Of a stretch of 64,000 nt of DNA, positions 57,371-64,000 are shown in pieces. The position numbers were made by a program, and so were the translations under genes. Source of the DNA: Aquipluma nitroreducens (GTDB lineage Bacteria > Bacteroidota > Bacteroidia > Bacteroidales > Prolixibacteraceae); the NCBI RefSeq assembly GCF_009689585.1, contig NZ_AP018694.1:682001-746000 (forward strand), in the 5' to 3' direction. The notes under the pieces are model-generated. The model saw only the letters and a program-made list of their open reading frames with translations. It made no database searches and had not been told where the DNA came from. Each line of letters opens with the position of its first letter. Position 1 is the first letter of the stretch.

Positions 57371-58198
57371 TTAAACGAGAATTTTTACGTTGTTGCCAGT
57401 TGTATTGCAAGGAATATCCTCCTCGCATCCAAACCTTTTGACCATTTCTTCCAGATTTGGATACCATGCGTTAAAGTCGAACCCATCCACACAAACCGCA
57501 TTGTTTGTGCTGGAAACACTTACCTTATAAATACCATGACCTGTGCTTTGCACAGTTTTGTTCAAATATAGAATTGCCTGGATCGGAATGTTGTATTTGC
57601 GGGTATGTACACATGTATTCTTGATCGTGGTAGCCGAACCGATTACCAATGCATGATCGACTTTGCTGCTTCTCAGGATTTGTGTAATTGTCTTACAAAC
57701 AGCAACTTTTTTTCCACCATCTTCGCTTTCGGTAATTACAGTTACTTCGTCCGAAATAGCCCTAATCTCGTTTTCGAGCAAGATGCCATCCAAAGTTCGA
57801 GCCGTAAGAATGGTAATGATTCGATTTCCTGCAGATCGAAGTGAAGCTAAAGCAGGTAAAAGCATAACAGCACCGGGTCCGTCGCTAACACATAAAACCG
57901 TACCAAAATTTTCTATTAGCATGGGATAACCAAAAGGGCCATTGATCCTGAAAATTTCGCTTCCGAAATTCAATTCAGCTAATTGTTGGGTGTATTTATC
58001 TGCAACAAAAACTAATACTGTAATTGTTTCATTTTCCTGATTGAATTTCAGAACTGCTGCGGGAATGCCAGGTTTATCTTTTTCTATGAGAATCGAAATA
58101 TATCGACCCGGCCTGATGTCGTTTAAAACGGTCGAAGTCCTAATTTCAAGATTCGCCACATTAGCAGATATGCTTTTCTTAGCTATGATTAAATTCAT
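57371..58198 (-). CDS. Ferredoxin-NADP reductase/NfnA-like protein lacking most Fe-S cysteines
   Basis: 275 residues from the ATG at 58196-58198; a longer frame adds a non-homologous leader. The fold is that of DHOD-B/NfnA/SudB electron-transfer subunits: the FAD loop IRPGRYISILIE (~29-40), RINGPFGYPM and an NAD domain. Family members normally end with a [2Fe-2S] motif GxCGxCR...CVDGPxFDG. Here the corresponding region is TGHGIYKVSVSSTNNAVCVD, with only the last Cys (~236) of four kept. The nucleotide loop VSDGPGAVMLLP is also altered from GGGxGxAPL. No NfnB partner gene is adjacent. It may bind FAD but probably cannot hold the usual cluster. It lies between the giant fusion and the MarR-like regulator, same direction. 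Confidence 0.75.
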   Translation of the reverse strand: MNLIIAKKSISANVANLEIRTSTVLNDIRPGRYISILIEKDKPGIPAAVLKFNQENETITVLVFVADKYTQQLAELNFGSEIFRINGPFGYPMLIENFGTVLCVSDGPGAVMLLPALASLRSAGNRIITILTARTLDGILLENEIRAISDEVTVITESEDGGKKVAVCKTITQILRSSKVDHALVIGSATTIKNTCVHTRKYNIPIQAILYLNKTVQSTGHGIYKVSVSSTNNAVCVDGFDFNAWYPNLEEMVKRFGCEEDIPCNTTGNNVKILV

Positions 58199-58367
58199 TT
58201 CATATCGGATTTTAAAAAGTCTTTCAATATAGATTGAATCAAACACAGAAAAAAAACCGTTGGCAGAATTAAGTGAATCATGTACGTGAAAAACGGAATA
58301 ACAAGTAACCGGATTTCGGATTGTTCGGCCTGCTGATATTTCGAAATGTGATTCCCATTTTAAAGTT

Positions 58368-59072
58368 TTATTTATACAAATGCTTGAGCGAATCCATTAA
58401 ATTCGACAATTCGGCAAAAGGTTTTGCGTTATGCTTTTGGAAAACTTCGTTATGAAAATCATCAATTTCTTCCAAAACTGGCAAAACTTTCTTCCATTTA
58501 TTATCACTTATTGCAGTAAAGAACATTGTGCTTTCATCACTTATTCGCTTTTGGGCTTGCTCATAAACAACTCTTCCCTGATCAGACATTATAAGCAGTT
58601 TAATTCTTTTGTCTGTTTCATCCTGTATCTCGAATAGTAAACCGTTATTAATCAAACGCCTGATTGTATCCATACCAGTCGTATATTCCAGATGATAAAT
58701 ATTGATCAGATCGGTCTTCTTTGCTCTTTCCAACATATCAACTGCCTGTAGGAATAGAAATTCCAAACGAGAATTGATTACCATATCTTTCAGCGCTTTC
58801 CGTATATAAGATTCATGATACCTGGCAATTCCGGCAGCAGCTTCCAGAAACCTGATTTTATCATCAAAATGATTTTTAAAAGGGACTGAAGCTCCCGGAT
58901 TACGAGCTGATATTTTTTTATCTGCTATTTTCTCCTGAAGTTCAGGTTCTTCGTGAGATTTACTTACAATCCACTCGGCAAAATTCAGAACATCTAATTG
59001 ATTATTCTCAAGTTCAAAACTTTCATAAAGGTCAATCAACTGTTTTAGAACAGCATACTTATTTCCCATCAT
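58368..59072 (-). CDS. MarR-like winged-helix transcriptional regulator
   Basis: 234 residues from the ATG at 59070-59072 (the next codon is also ATG). An N-terminal helical segment of ~95 residues precedes a winged-helix region: FLFLQAVDMLERAKKTDLIN, YHLEYTTGMDTIRRLINNGL, EIQDETDKRIKLLIMSDQGR. The last is a wing plus MarR-style beta hairpin with a D-x-R pair. A C-terminal dimerisation helix follows. It diverges from the rnk-like gene at 59202 across the tandem ATCGGATACGAT operator, so it is the leading candidate for the protein that binds it. The effector is unknown. Downstream, in the same direction, is the NfnA-like gene 170 bases away. Confidence 0.8.
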   Translation of the reverse strand: MMGNKYAVLKQLIDLYESFELENNQLDVLNFAEWIVSKSHEEPELQEKIADKKISARNPGASVPFKNHFDDKIRFLEAAAGIARYHESYIRKALKDMVINSRLEFLFLQAVDMLERAKKTDLINIYHLEYTTGMDTIRRLINNGLLFEIQDETDKRIKLLIMSDQGRVVYEQAQKRISDESTMFFTAISDNKWKKVLPVLEEIDDFHNEVFQKHNAKPFAELSNLMDSLKHLYK

Positions 59073-59115
59073 TATATTTTTTGTGTAAAAGTATAAAAAC
59101 ATTTACTATGTTTGT

Positions 59116-59157
59116 ATCGGATACGATGTATTAATATCGGATACGATTTTAATTTTA
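59116..59157 (+). promoter_or_regulatory. Tandem 12-bp operator repeat, copy 2, between marR-like and rnk-like genes
   Basis: Two identical 12-mers ATCGGATACGAT (59116-59127 and 59136-59147), 20 bp apart. TAATTTTA (59150-59157, near the -7 consensus TAnnTTTG) sits at the same distance as the TATCTAAT box at 50197. The first unit is inside the larger palindrome GTATCGGATAC. Confidence 0.78.
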
Positions 59158-59201
59158 CGAATTTAGAAATCAGACCAACAATTCTCTTTAAAATTGAAGA
59201 T

Positions 59202-59621
59202 ATGTTAAAACTATTAATATTTAAAGAATTTGAGGTTAAAGAAACTCAAAATAAGTCGGTAACCTATTCTGATTACTTCAGGCTAATGGATATGATAAAG
59301 ACTGATGTTGGGAAAGAAGAGGTTTATCCAAAGCGATTACATTATCTTTTTCTGGCTTTGACCTTTAGTGTCAAATTTGCATCAAATCAAATTCCTGAGA
59401 ATTTTGTCAGGATGAATTCGACTGTATTGATAACCAATTCAGAACTCATAAAACAACGAATACGGATTGTATATCCCGGAGAAGTGAAATCGAACGATGA
59501 TTATTCAATTTATAGCTTGATGGGATTAGTTTGTTTGGGACATCAAGAACAAGATATTGTAACTTACATGGATGGAGAAAAAGTAAAGCAACTCAGAATA
59601 GAAAAAATTATTTCACATTAA
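59202..59621 (+). CDS. Divergent Rnk-like protein (paralogue B)
   Basis: 139 residues from the ATG at 59202. The longer frame would start at a TTG within the operator and is rejected. The middle matches the other paralogues: NFVRMNSTVLITNSELIKQR, RIVYPGEVKSNDDYSIYSLM, GLVCLGHQEQDIVTYMDGEK. It lacks the terminal YQPEANG segment that the others keep, ending LRIEKIISH. The N-terminal portion (VTYSDYFRLMDMIKTDVGKE) aligns with the TELDYLRLNSLI helix. It is the most diverged of the four. It is directly under the tandem operator and precedes paralogue C by 55 bases. Confidence 0.7.
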   Translation: MLKLLIFKEFEVKETQNKSVTYSDYFRLMDMIKTDVGKEEVYPKRLHYLFLALTFSVKFASNQIPENFVRMNSTVLITNSELIKQRIRIVYPGEVKSNDDYSIYSLMGLVCLGHQEQDIVTYMDGEKVKQLRIEKIISH

Positions 59622-59676
59622 AGAGATCACAGAAAAAATAGTTATTCAATTCAGAAAAAAATTAAAGCAAATAGAT

Positions 59677-60090
59677 ATGAAAAGGAACATTATTATTACT
59701 GATTACGACTATGTTAGACTAGGCAATCTGATTGGTTCGATTAAGAAAGCTAAAAATGAAGAGCTCAGTAACCTAACCATTTTATGCGAAGAGATTGCTC
59801 GTGCCGAAAGGGTAAATCCGAAAGAAATTGAACCTGACTTTGTAACCATGAACTCTCAAGTTGAGGTAATTGATTTAGATAACGGAAAAGTGATGACTAT
59901 AAAGCTTGTGTATCCTAAAGATGCCGATTTTAGAAAGGGAAATATTTCCATTCTCTCACTTTTAGGTAGCGCGCTATTGGGTTACAGGGTTGGAAGCATC
60001 ATAAAGTTTGATGCCCCTTTGGGCGAAAAAAGAATTAGAATTAAAAGCATTATTTATCAACCCGAAGCAAATGGGGTTTTTGATGTTTAG
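59677..60090 (+). CDS. Rnk/GreA-C-domain-like protein (paralogue C)
   Basis: 137 residues. N-terminal helix ITDYDYVRLGNLIGSIKKAK, then the FKBP-like domain: DFVTMNSQVEVIDLDNGKVM, IKLVYPKDADFRKGNISILS, LGSALLGYRVGSIIKF and the ending IIYQPEANGVFDV. It is closest to paralogue A (50276) in motif content and spacing. Probably transcribed with paralogue B from the promoter carrying the tandem operator. In E. coli, Rnk affects nucleoside diphosphate kinase levels and binds RNA polymerase; the role here is unknown. Confidence 0.83.
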   Translation: MKRNIIITDYDYVRLGNLIGSIKKAKNEELSNLTILCEEIARAERVNPKEIEPDFVTMNSQVEVIDLDNGKVMTIKLVYPKDADFRKGNISILSLLGSALLGYRVGSIIKFDAPLGEKRIRIKSIIYQPEANGVFDV

Positions 60091-60134
60091 CTTTCGAATC
60101 GTTTGTTGTCGTCATATTCTTGTCTAACTCTAAA

Positions 60135-60266
60135 ATGAAAACTATGGCAAAAAAAGGAAATGGCTTAAAAGAACCCAGTAAGAATCTTAAAGAGAAGCGA
60201 CTGGAGAAAAGAACAAAGAAAGAAGAGCTAAAAATGTCGAAGCGTAAAAAATTACAATTGAACTGA
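60135..60266 (+). CDS. Small lysine-rich protein, 43 residues
   Basis: ATG at 60135-60137, stop TGA at 60264-60266. The sequence is extremely basic (MAKKGNGLKEPSKNLKEKRL from codon 4 on, ending KMSKRKKLQLN). It could bind nucleic acid or be an intrinsically disordered ribosome- or RNA-associated peptide. It lies between two rnk-like genes on the same strand, 44 bases after paralogue C. Too short for strong coding evidence; the bias toward Lys/Glu codons and the absence of internal stops support it moderately. Confidence 0.5.
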   Translation: MKTMAKKGNGLKEPSKNLKEKRLEKRTKKEELKMSKRKKLQLN

Positions 60267-60379
60267 TCCAAAGCTTTTAGCTTGCCTAAAGATTTAACCA
60301 TCCGCTGGCTGACTTTAATCTCCAATTAGGCCAGCGGATTTATATAAAGCAAATGTGTAACAATCAAAGATCAAATAAG

Positions 60380-60805
60380 ATGATTATCTCAACTTTAGAT
60401 TCCGAGTTGCTGAGGAAATGCATTCGAGCTGTTGAAGGTCGGCACACAACCAGATTTGATGAGATACAGTTATTAAAAAGGAAAATCTCGTCAGCATATA
60501 AGGTAAATCCTCAGGATGTGCCGCGAGATATTGTTACAATGAACTCTTTTGTAGAGCTTCAACGTTGCAATACAAATACAACATTTATCATAAAACTTGT
60601 ATTTCCTGAATTTGAAAATATAAAGGAAAGCAAGATTTCTATTTTTTCTGCTCTGGGGACAGCTATTTTCTCCGAAAAAGTCGGAGGTGAAGTAGTGTAC
60701 AAGACTTGGAAAAATGAGAACCACATCAAAATCACCGATGTGATATTTCAACCGGAAGCAAATGGAAATTACTATGTCGATAAACACGATTATGGTTATT
60801 TCTGA
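60380..60805 (+). CDS. Rnk/GreA-C-domain-like protein (paralogue D)
   Basis: 141 residues from the ATG at 60380; an ATG at 60353 would add MCNNQRSNK and cannot be excluded. N-terminal helix STLDSELLRKCIRAVEGRHT, then DIVTMNSFVELQRCNTNTTF, IKLVFPEFENIKESKISIFS, ALGTAIFSEKVGGEVVY and the conserved end VIFQPEANGNYYV. Gly residues of the LGxALLG turn are partly replaced (LGTAIFSEK), so it is less conserved than A and C. Last gene of the rightward rnk-like group and convergent with the cyd genes. Confidence 0.78.
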   Translation: MIISTLDSELLRKCIRAVEGRHTTRFDEIQLLKRKISSAYKVNPQDVPRDIVTMNSFVELQRCNTNTTFIIKLVFPEFENIKESKISIFSALGTAIFSEKVGGEVVYKTWKNENHIKITDVIFQPEANGNYYVDKHDYGYF

Positions 60806-60812
60806 TTGATTT

Positions 60813-60835
60813 CTTAGAGAAGTTCCTCTAAAGAA
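60813..60835. terminator. Weak hairpin between rnk-like gene D and the cyd-side small ORF
   Basis: TTAGAG and CTCTAA (extended to TTCTTAGAG / CTCTAAAGAA with a bulge) form a short stem between convergent genes. The stem is short and the T-tract poor, so this is tentative. Confidence 0.35.
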
Positions 60836-60878
60836 AGTCTGACGCAGTATGACAATATTGATAGATCGGACTCAACTT

Positions 60879-61082
60879 TTAGAAGTTAAAAGTATCCTCA
60901 GTATCTTCCATTTCGGACAGCATACACGGCGAAGAAAAATAAGGACGCGCTGGTTCCCGATAGGTTTTGACGGCTATTTTCATTTCTATAACCTCTTCTT
61001 CCGAGAGCTCATTCTTATCATCTTCACGCCTTGCCTTTTCCGTTTGCCCGGTCCCGGCAATTTTATTTCTTTTGTTTTTCAT
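60879..61082 (-). CDS. Small hydrophilic protein downstream of cydB, unknown
   Basis: 67 residues, MKNKRNKIAGTGQTEKARRE at the start and ARPYFSSPCMLSEMEDTEDT near the end. It lies 40 bases after cydB on the same strand. No membrane segment, so it is not a CydX-type subunit. The composition (basic first half, acidic tail with one Cys) is unlike a random frame. An opposite-strand frame of 82 codons covers the same bases but is Phe-rich and looks like a shadow. I do not recognise a family. Confidence 0.45.
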   Translation of the reverse strand: MKNKRNKIAGTGQTEKARREDDKNELSEEEVIEMKIAVKTYREPARPYFSSPCMLSEMEDTEDTFNF

Positions 61083-61122
61083 GGGTCAGGCTTTTAAACT
61101 CGTTATTTTAATAGAACTGTGA

Positions 61123-62127
61123 TTATTGCTGTTTATCCTGCCTGAACTTGAACACCTTAAACAAATAAGCAAAGGCAGGAAATATCAATAAGATACCGGC
61201 AATTAATGCGTAAACAAGCAAAGTCATCGTTTTTTCCGGGGCCCGACTGTTCCAGATCGTCAAATGCGATCCGTCGGCCAGATAAACCATAACCGGAAAC
61301 TGAATGGCAAACCAACCAGTTAAAATACAGGCTGTTTGCACTCCTGCCAAAAATCTGCTTACTAATATGTTGTGTCGTTTTATTTGTTGCCACAAGAAGG
61401 GAATGACTACCGTAGCAATAACTACGCAGATAATAGCAACGGGAGAATGGATAAAGCGGCTAAAGAAATTAAGTTCGTATAATTCTGACGCCACGAAGAC
61501 CCCCAATCCGGAAACAACGAGCAGCACGAAGAGAATGCGTGCTGTCCTCGAAAAAGTCAGGTAAGATTGTTTGTCATTGGATTCGCCCAAAAGATAGATT
61601 GCTGCAAGCCATGCGAATAGGATAGTCAGAAAAATACCAGTTGTAAAAGCGAAAAGATTGAACCAGGGCTGAATGAACGAATCGTAAAAAATTCCTTCGA
61701 CGTGCGACGGAATTTTTCCCATCATGATTGCTCCAAGCGTAACGCCCAGGAAAAAAGGAGTTAACAAACTTGATATCCGGAAGAACTGCGTGTAATACTT
61801 GTGGGTATTGTCGTTAGCCGTATCGTAATACCGGAAGGTAAAGGCGGTACCCCGAAAAATAATGCCCAGCAATACAATGAAAACCGGGATGTGCAGATAG
61901 GTTGTAAGTGTCGCAAAAACCTTCGGAAATCCATTAAAAATAATTACAACAGCCAAAATAAGCCATACATGGTTGGCTTCCCAAACCGGTGCTATTGCCT
62001 TCGAAATAGTATCCATTCCCTTCTTGCCTGAAACCAGTTCAACAATTCCGGCACCAAAATCAGCGCCACCCAGCAACACGTATAACAGGATTGCTATAGC
62101 CAAAACAAAAACGATAAATTCAGTCAT
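61123..62127 (-). CDS. cydB: Cytochrome bd oxidase subunit II
   Basis: 334 residues, about eight membrane helices. CydB features: LLYVLLGGADFGAGIVEL near the N-terminus, PVWEANHVWLILAVVIIFNG (~47-66), FPKVFATLTTYLHIPVFIVL and LGIIFRGTAFTFRYYD. With CydA it forms the high-affinity quinol oxidase that reduces O2 to water at low oxygen and tolerates NO. Its start overlaps the end of cydA by 8 bases (translational coupling). The sequence itself looks intact, in contrast to cydA with its internal amber codon. Confidence 0.95.
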   Translation of the reverse strand: MTEFIVFVLAIAILLYVLLGGADFGAGIVELVSGKKGMDTISKAIAPVWEANHVWLILAVVIIFNGFPKVFATLTTYLHIPVFIVLLGIIFRGTAFTFRYYDTANDNTHKYYTQFFRISSLLTPFFLGVTLGAIMMGKIPSHVEGIFYDSFIQPWFNLFAFTTGIFLTILFAWLAAIYLLGESNDKQSYLTFSRTARILFVLLVVSGLGVFVASELYELNFFSRFIHSPVAIICVVIATVVIPFLWQQIKRHNILVSRFLAGVQTACILTGWFAIQFPVMVYLADGSHLTIWNSRAPEKTMTLLVYALIAGILLIFPAFAYLFKVFKFRQDKQQ

Positions 62128-63442
62128 GAGTGATTAGATTTTGAGCATTTGAATGAACAGCCAATATCTGACGCCGCATCAGCCATACGACCAGAAACGT
62201 CAGCAGAAGATAGATAAATGTGATCAGGTAAAACGGATATTGAACGCCTGGCATTGGCGTTACAGCATCTTTCGTTTTCATGATACCATAAATAATCCAG
62301 GGTTGCCGACCCACTTCAGTTACAATCCAGCCTGCTTCAACAGCAATAAATCCAACTGGAGTAAGCCAGACCAGCAACTTTAGCCACCACGTTTTATCCA
62401 GGTTTTCCTTCCATTTAAATTTGAAAATCAGGAATAAAATACCTGCGCCCATCATAAACATTCCCATAAAAACCATGATCTGAAAGGCAAAATGCACAAT
62501 GGCAACCGGAGGCCAGTTTTCTTTACTGGTTTTATCCAGTCCTTCCACTTCGGCATTTGGATCTCCATGAGCCAAAAAGCTTAGCAAGTGCGGAATATGA
62601 ATAGCATATTTAACTTCCTCTTTCTCTTCATCAGGAATGCCGCCAATAACAAGCGACGCGGGTTCTGAGGTTTTAAACAAAGATTCCATAGCAGCTAATT
62701 TTGCTGGCTGAAGCTTCGCTACATTTTTGGCTGAAATATCGCCGCTTATGGGCTGTAATATGGCAGCAACAGCGCCAAACAAAAGGGCAATATGTATAGC
62801 GCCCCGATGAAACTCATTTCCTTTGTGACGAAGCAGCTTAAAAGCATGCACACCGGCCACTGCAAAACTGGTTGATGCAAAAGCAGCGATCGTCATGTGC
62901 AGCGCTTGCTGAAACCAGGCCTTGTTAAACATCGCTTTCACCGGATCGATATTGATTGCCTGGCCATTGACCCATTCAAAGCCGGAAGGACTGTTCATCC
63001 AGGCATTGGCCGCTATCACAAATATACCAGACATTACACCTGCAATCCCGACCAGAAGACCGGAAAACAGATGAATCCGGTTACTCACCCGATTCCTTCC
63101 ATAGAGAAATACGCCTAACGCAATTGCTTCGAGAAAGAAGGCTGTTCCCTCCCAGGAGAAGGGCATCCCAATAATAGCTCCGGCATGTTCCATGAATTTT
63201 GGCTAAAGCAGCCCAAGCTCAAACGACAGAACAGTACCCGAAACAGCGCCTACGGCAAAGAAAATAGCCACTCCCCTTGCCCATGCCTTCGACAGATCCA
63301 GATAAACTTTACGACCTGTTTTTATCCATTTGAGCTCGGCAACAAACATTAACCAGGGCATCGTCATTCCAATACAGGCAAAAACAATGTGAAACACAAA
63401 TGAAACGGTCATTTGAAGCCTCGCAGCAAGAAAATCATCCAT
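62120..63442 (-). pseudogene. cydA: Cytochrome bd oxidase subunit I, interrupted by an in-frame TAG
   Basis: Read through one codon, this is a complete CydA of 440 residues (short Q-loop type). The N-terminal part is MDDFLAARLQMTVSFVFHIV, with heme ligand His18. Codon 80 is TAG (63203-63205) in VLSFELGLL*PKFMEHAGAI, where relatives have Trp (LLWPKFM), so a single TGG to TAG change explains it. The frame then continues perfectly: IIGMPFSWEGTAFFLEAIAL, the quinone-binding LQPAKLAAMESLF and EAGWIVTEVGRQPWIIYGIM. There is no frameshift or decay elsewhere, so the change is very recent, a sequencing error, or suppressed. Without read-through only an 79-residue fragment and an internal restart at Met84 would be made. 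Confidence 0.9.
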
Positions 63443-63488
63443 TACAGGTCGGGTTTAATATGTTTTAAATAATTTGACAATCATTTCA

Positions 63489-63550
63489 CAAAGCTAAACA
63501 AAAAATATAAAAAGACATGCAGGTCTTTTTATATTTTATTTATAACTTTA
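63489..63550. promoter_or_regulatory. Symmetric dyad operator shared by divergent cydAB and ric promoters
   Basis: A perfect 15-bp inverted repeat (AAAATATAAAAAGAC at 63502-63516, its complement at 63523-63537, 6-bp centre). It is flanked on the left by TAGCTTTG on the minus strand (63496-63489, an exact TAnnTTTG) and on the right by TAACTTTA on the plus strand (63543-63550). Each -7 box begins 6 bases outside the dyad, so the element is symmetric about both promoters. Confidence 0.7.
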
Positions 63551-63575
63551 CGTTGAAATTTTAAAGCATGCAGCC

Positions 63576-64000
63576 ATGAAAATATCACAGAATACTTCAA
63601 TAGGAGAATTGGTAAAGTTAAATTTTAAAACCGCCTCCGTCTTTCAGGATAATAACATTGACTTTTGTTGTGGCGGGGACAAAACCATTTCAGAAGCATG
63701 TAAAAATGCAGGCTTAGATCCTGAAAAACTGATAGGCCAGCTGGAATTAATTGCTGAACAAAACGATGCAGACTCACAATATATCAATGGGTTGAGCCTT
63801 GAGGAACTTAGTAATTATATCGTCAAAAGACATCATAGTTATGTACGGGAAAGCATACCCCAGCTTCAGAAAAATCTTGAAAAAATCTGTCAGGTACATG
63901 GAAGCCATCACCCTGAATTGTTCGAAATAAACAGCTTATTTACAGAATCTTCAGGTGACTTGACCATGCACATGCAAAAGGAAGAACTGATGCTCTTCCC
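63576..64000 (+). CDS. ric: Iron-sulfur cluster repair di-iron protein (RIC/YtfE/ScdA), C-terminus off the window
   Basis: The first ~141 residues are present. The N-terminal DUF542-type domain has the signature NIDFCCGGDKTISEAC (Cys pair at ~31-32), preceded by SIGELVKLNFKTASVFQDN. The hemerythrin-like di-iron domain begins LEELSNYIVKRHHSYVRESI (His ligands) and continues to HMQKEELMLFP at the edge. RIC proteins repair Fe-S clusters damaged by nitric oxide or peroxide. Start ATG at 63576-63578. Divergent from cydAB, another NO-tolerance function, with a shared symmetric operator-promoter region. Confidence 0.92.
   Translation, partial: MKISQNTSIGELVKLNFKTASVFQDNNIDFCCGGDKTISEACKNAGLDPEKLIGQLELIAEQNDADSQYINGLSLEELSNYIVKRHHSYVRESIPQLQKNLEKICQVHGSHHPELFEINSLFTESSGDLTMHMQKEELMLF

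Noticed and set aside
58201-58215. Half-site of the ATCGGATACGAT operator before the NfnA-like gene
   Set aside because: Only ATATCGGAT is present, with no second unit at 20 bp; expected by chance in AT-rich DNA.
59112-59201. Upstream TTG start for the rnk-like gene at 59202
   Set aside because: It would place the coding sequence inside the tandem operator and add residues with no counterpart in the paralogues.
60849-61097. 82-codon rightward frame between paralogue D and cydB
   Set aside because: Phe/Ile-rich with proline-arginine clusters typical of a shadow; the opposite-strand 67-codon frame has better composition and context.
1-64000. CRISPR arrays, insertion sequences, prophage or rRNA
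   Set aside because: No regularly spaced repeats of CRISPR type, no transposase or phage genes and no rRNA stretches were seen; the repeats present are short intergenic words and hairpins.

Overview
The window comes from a member of the Bacteroidota. The evidence is SusC/SusD-type outer-membrane uptake genes with a FecR/ECF sigma pair, the N-succinyl variant of arginine synthesis, promoters of the TAnnTTTG type, and weak Shine-Dalgarno sequences. Base composition and gene content would suit a Marinilabiliales/Prolixibacteraceae-like organism, but the sequence does not settle the family.

Layout. (1) 1-928: 5' part of an exported M29-type aminopeptidase. (2) 1369-16388: a long arginine/proline/carbamoyl-phosphate cluster. 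carA-carB read left. argR, a GNAT acyltransferase, argG, argC, argD, proC, proB, proA, the succinylornithine carbamoyltransferase gene and argB read right. A pair of ARG-box-like operators sits directly before argR and a terminator-like leader hairpin sits before carA. The gaps are filled with different short repeats and hairpins. (3) 16927-17003: tRNA-Pro(CGG). (4) 17084-36037: a left-reading polysaccharide-utilisation-like locus. It has ECF sigma, FecR, SusC, SusD, a large lipoprotein, two exported FAD oxidoreductases, an exported protein with a flavinylation-like motif, a CstA-type transporter, a GH105-like hydrolase and, at its right edge, a clan GH-D-like glycosidase. (5) 36227-41409: a VOC protein, the thrS-infC-rpmI-rplT translation operon and an outer-membrane protein. 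(6) 41635-49984: DPP-IV-like peptidase, GH53 galactanase, TonB-dependent receptor and ilvD. (7) 50163-64000: a redox/stress-flavoured region. It holds four Rnk/GreA-C-domain paralogues, gdhA, a giant GAF/receiver/PEP-synthase-like fusion with an overlapping atypical response regulator, a ferredoxin-NADP-reductase-like protein lacking most Fe-S cysteines, a MarR-like regulator, cytochrome bd genes and the start of a RIC (YtfE/ScdA) iron-sulfur repair gene.

How the parts work together. Region 2 makes carbamoyl phosphate and converts glutamate to citrulline/argininosuccinate through N-succinylated intermediates, and glutamate to proline; argH and the deacylase are not in the window. Region 4 looks like a sensor/uptake/degradation locus for an unidentified glycan or glycoside with an oxidative step. 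Region 7 appears to link oxygen/NO response (cydAB and ric diverging from one symmetric dyad) with transcription-associated Rnk proteins, two of whose promoters carry the same tandem 12-bp repeat 9 kb apart.

Most striking oddities: an in-frame amber codon in cydA at a conserved Trp position; the shared tandem operator before two separate rnk-like genes; the symmetric cyd/ric dyad; a probable AUA start for infC; and the oxidoreductase-rich PUL. No CRISPR array, insertion sequence, prophage or rRNA was seen.
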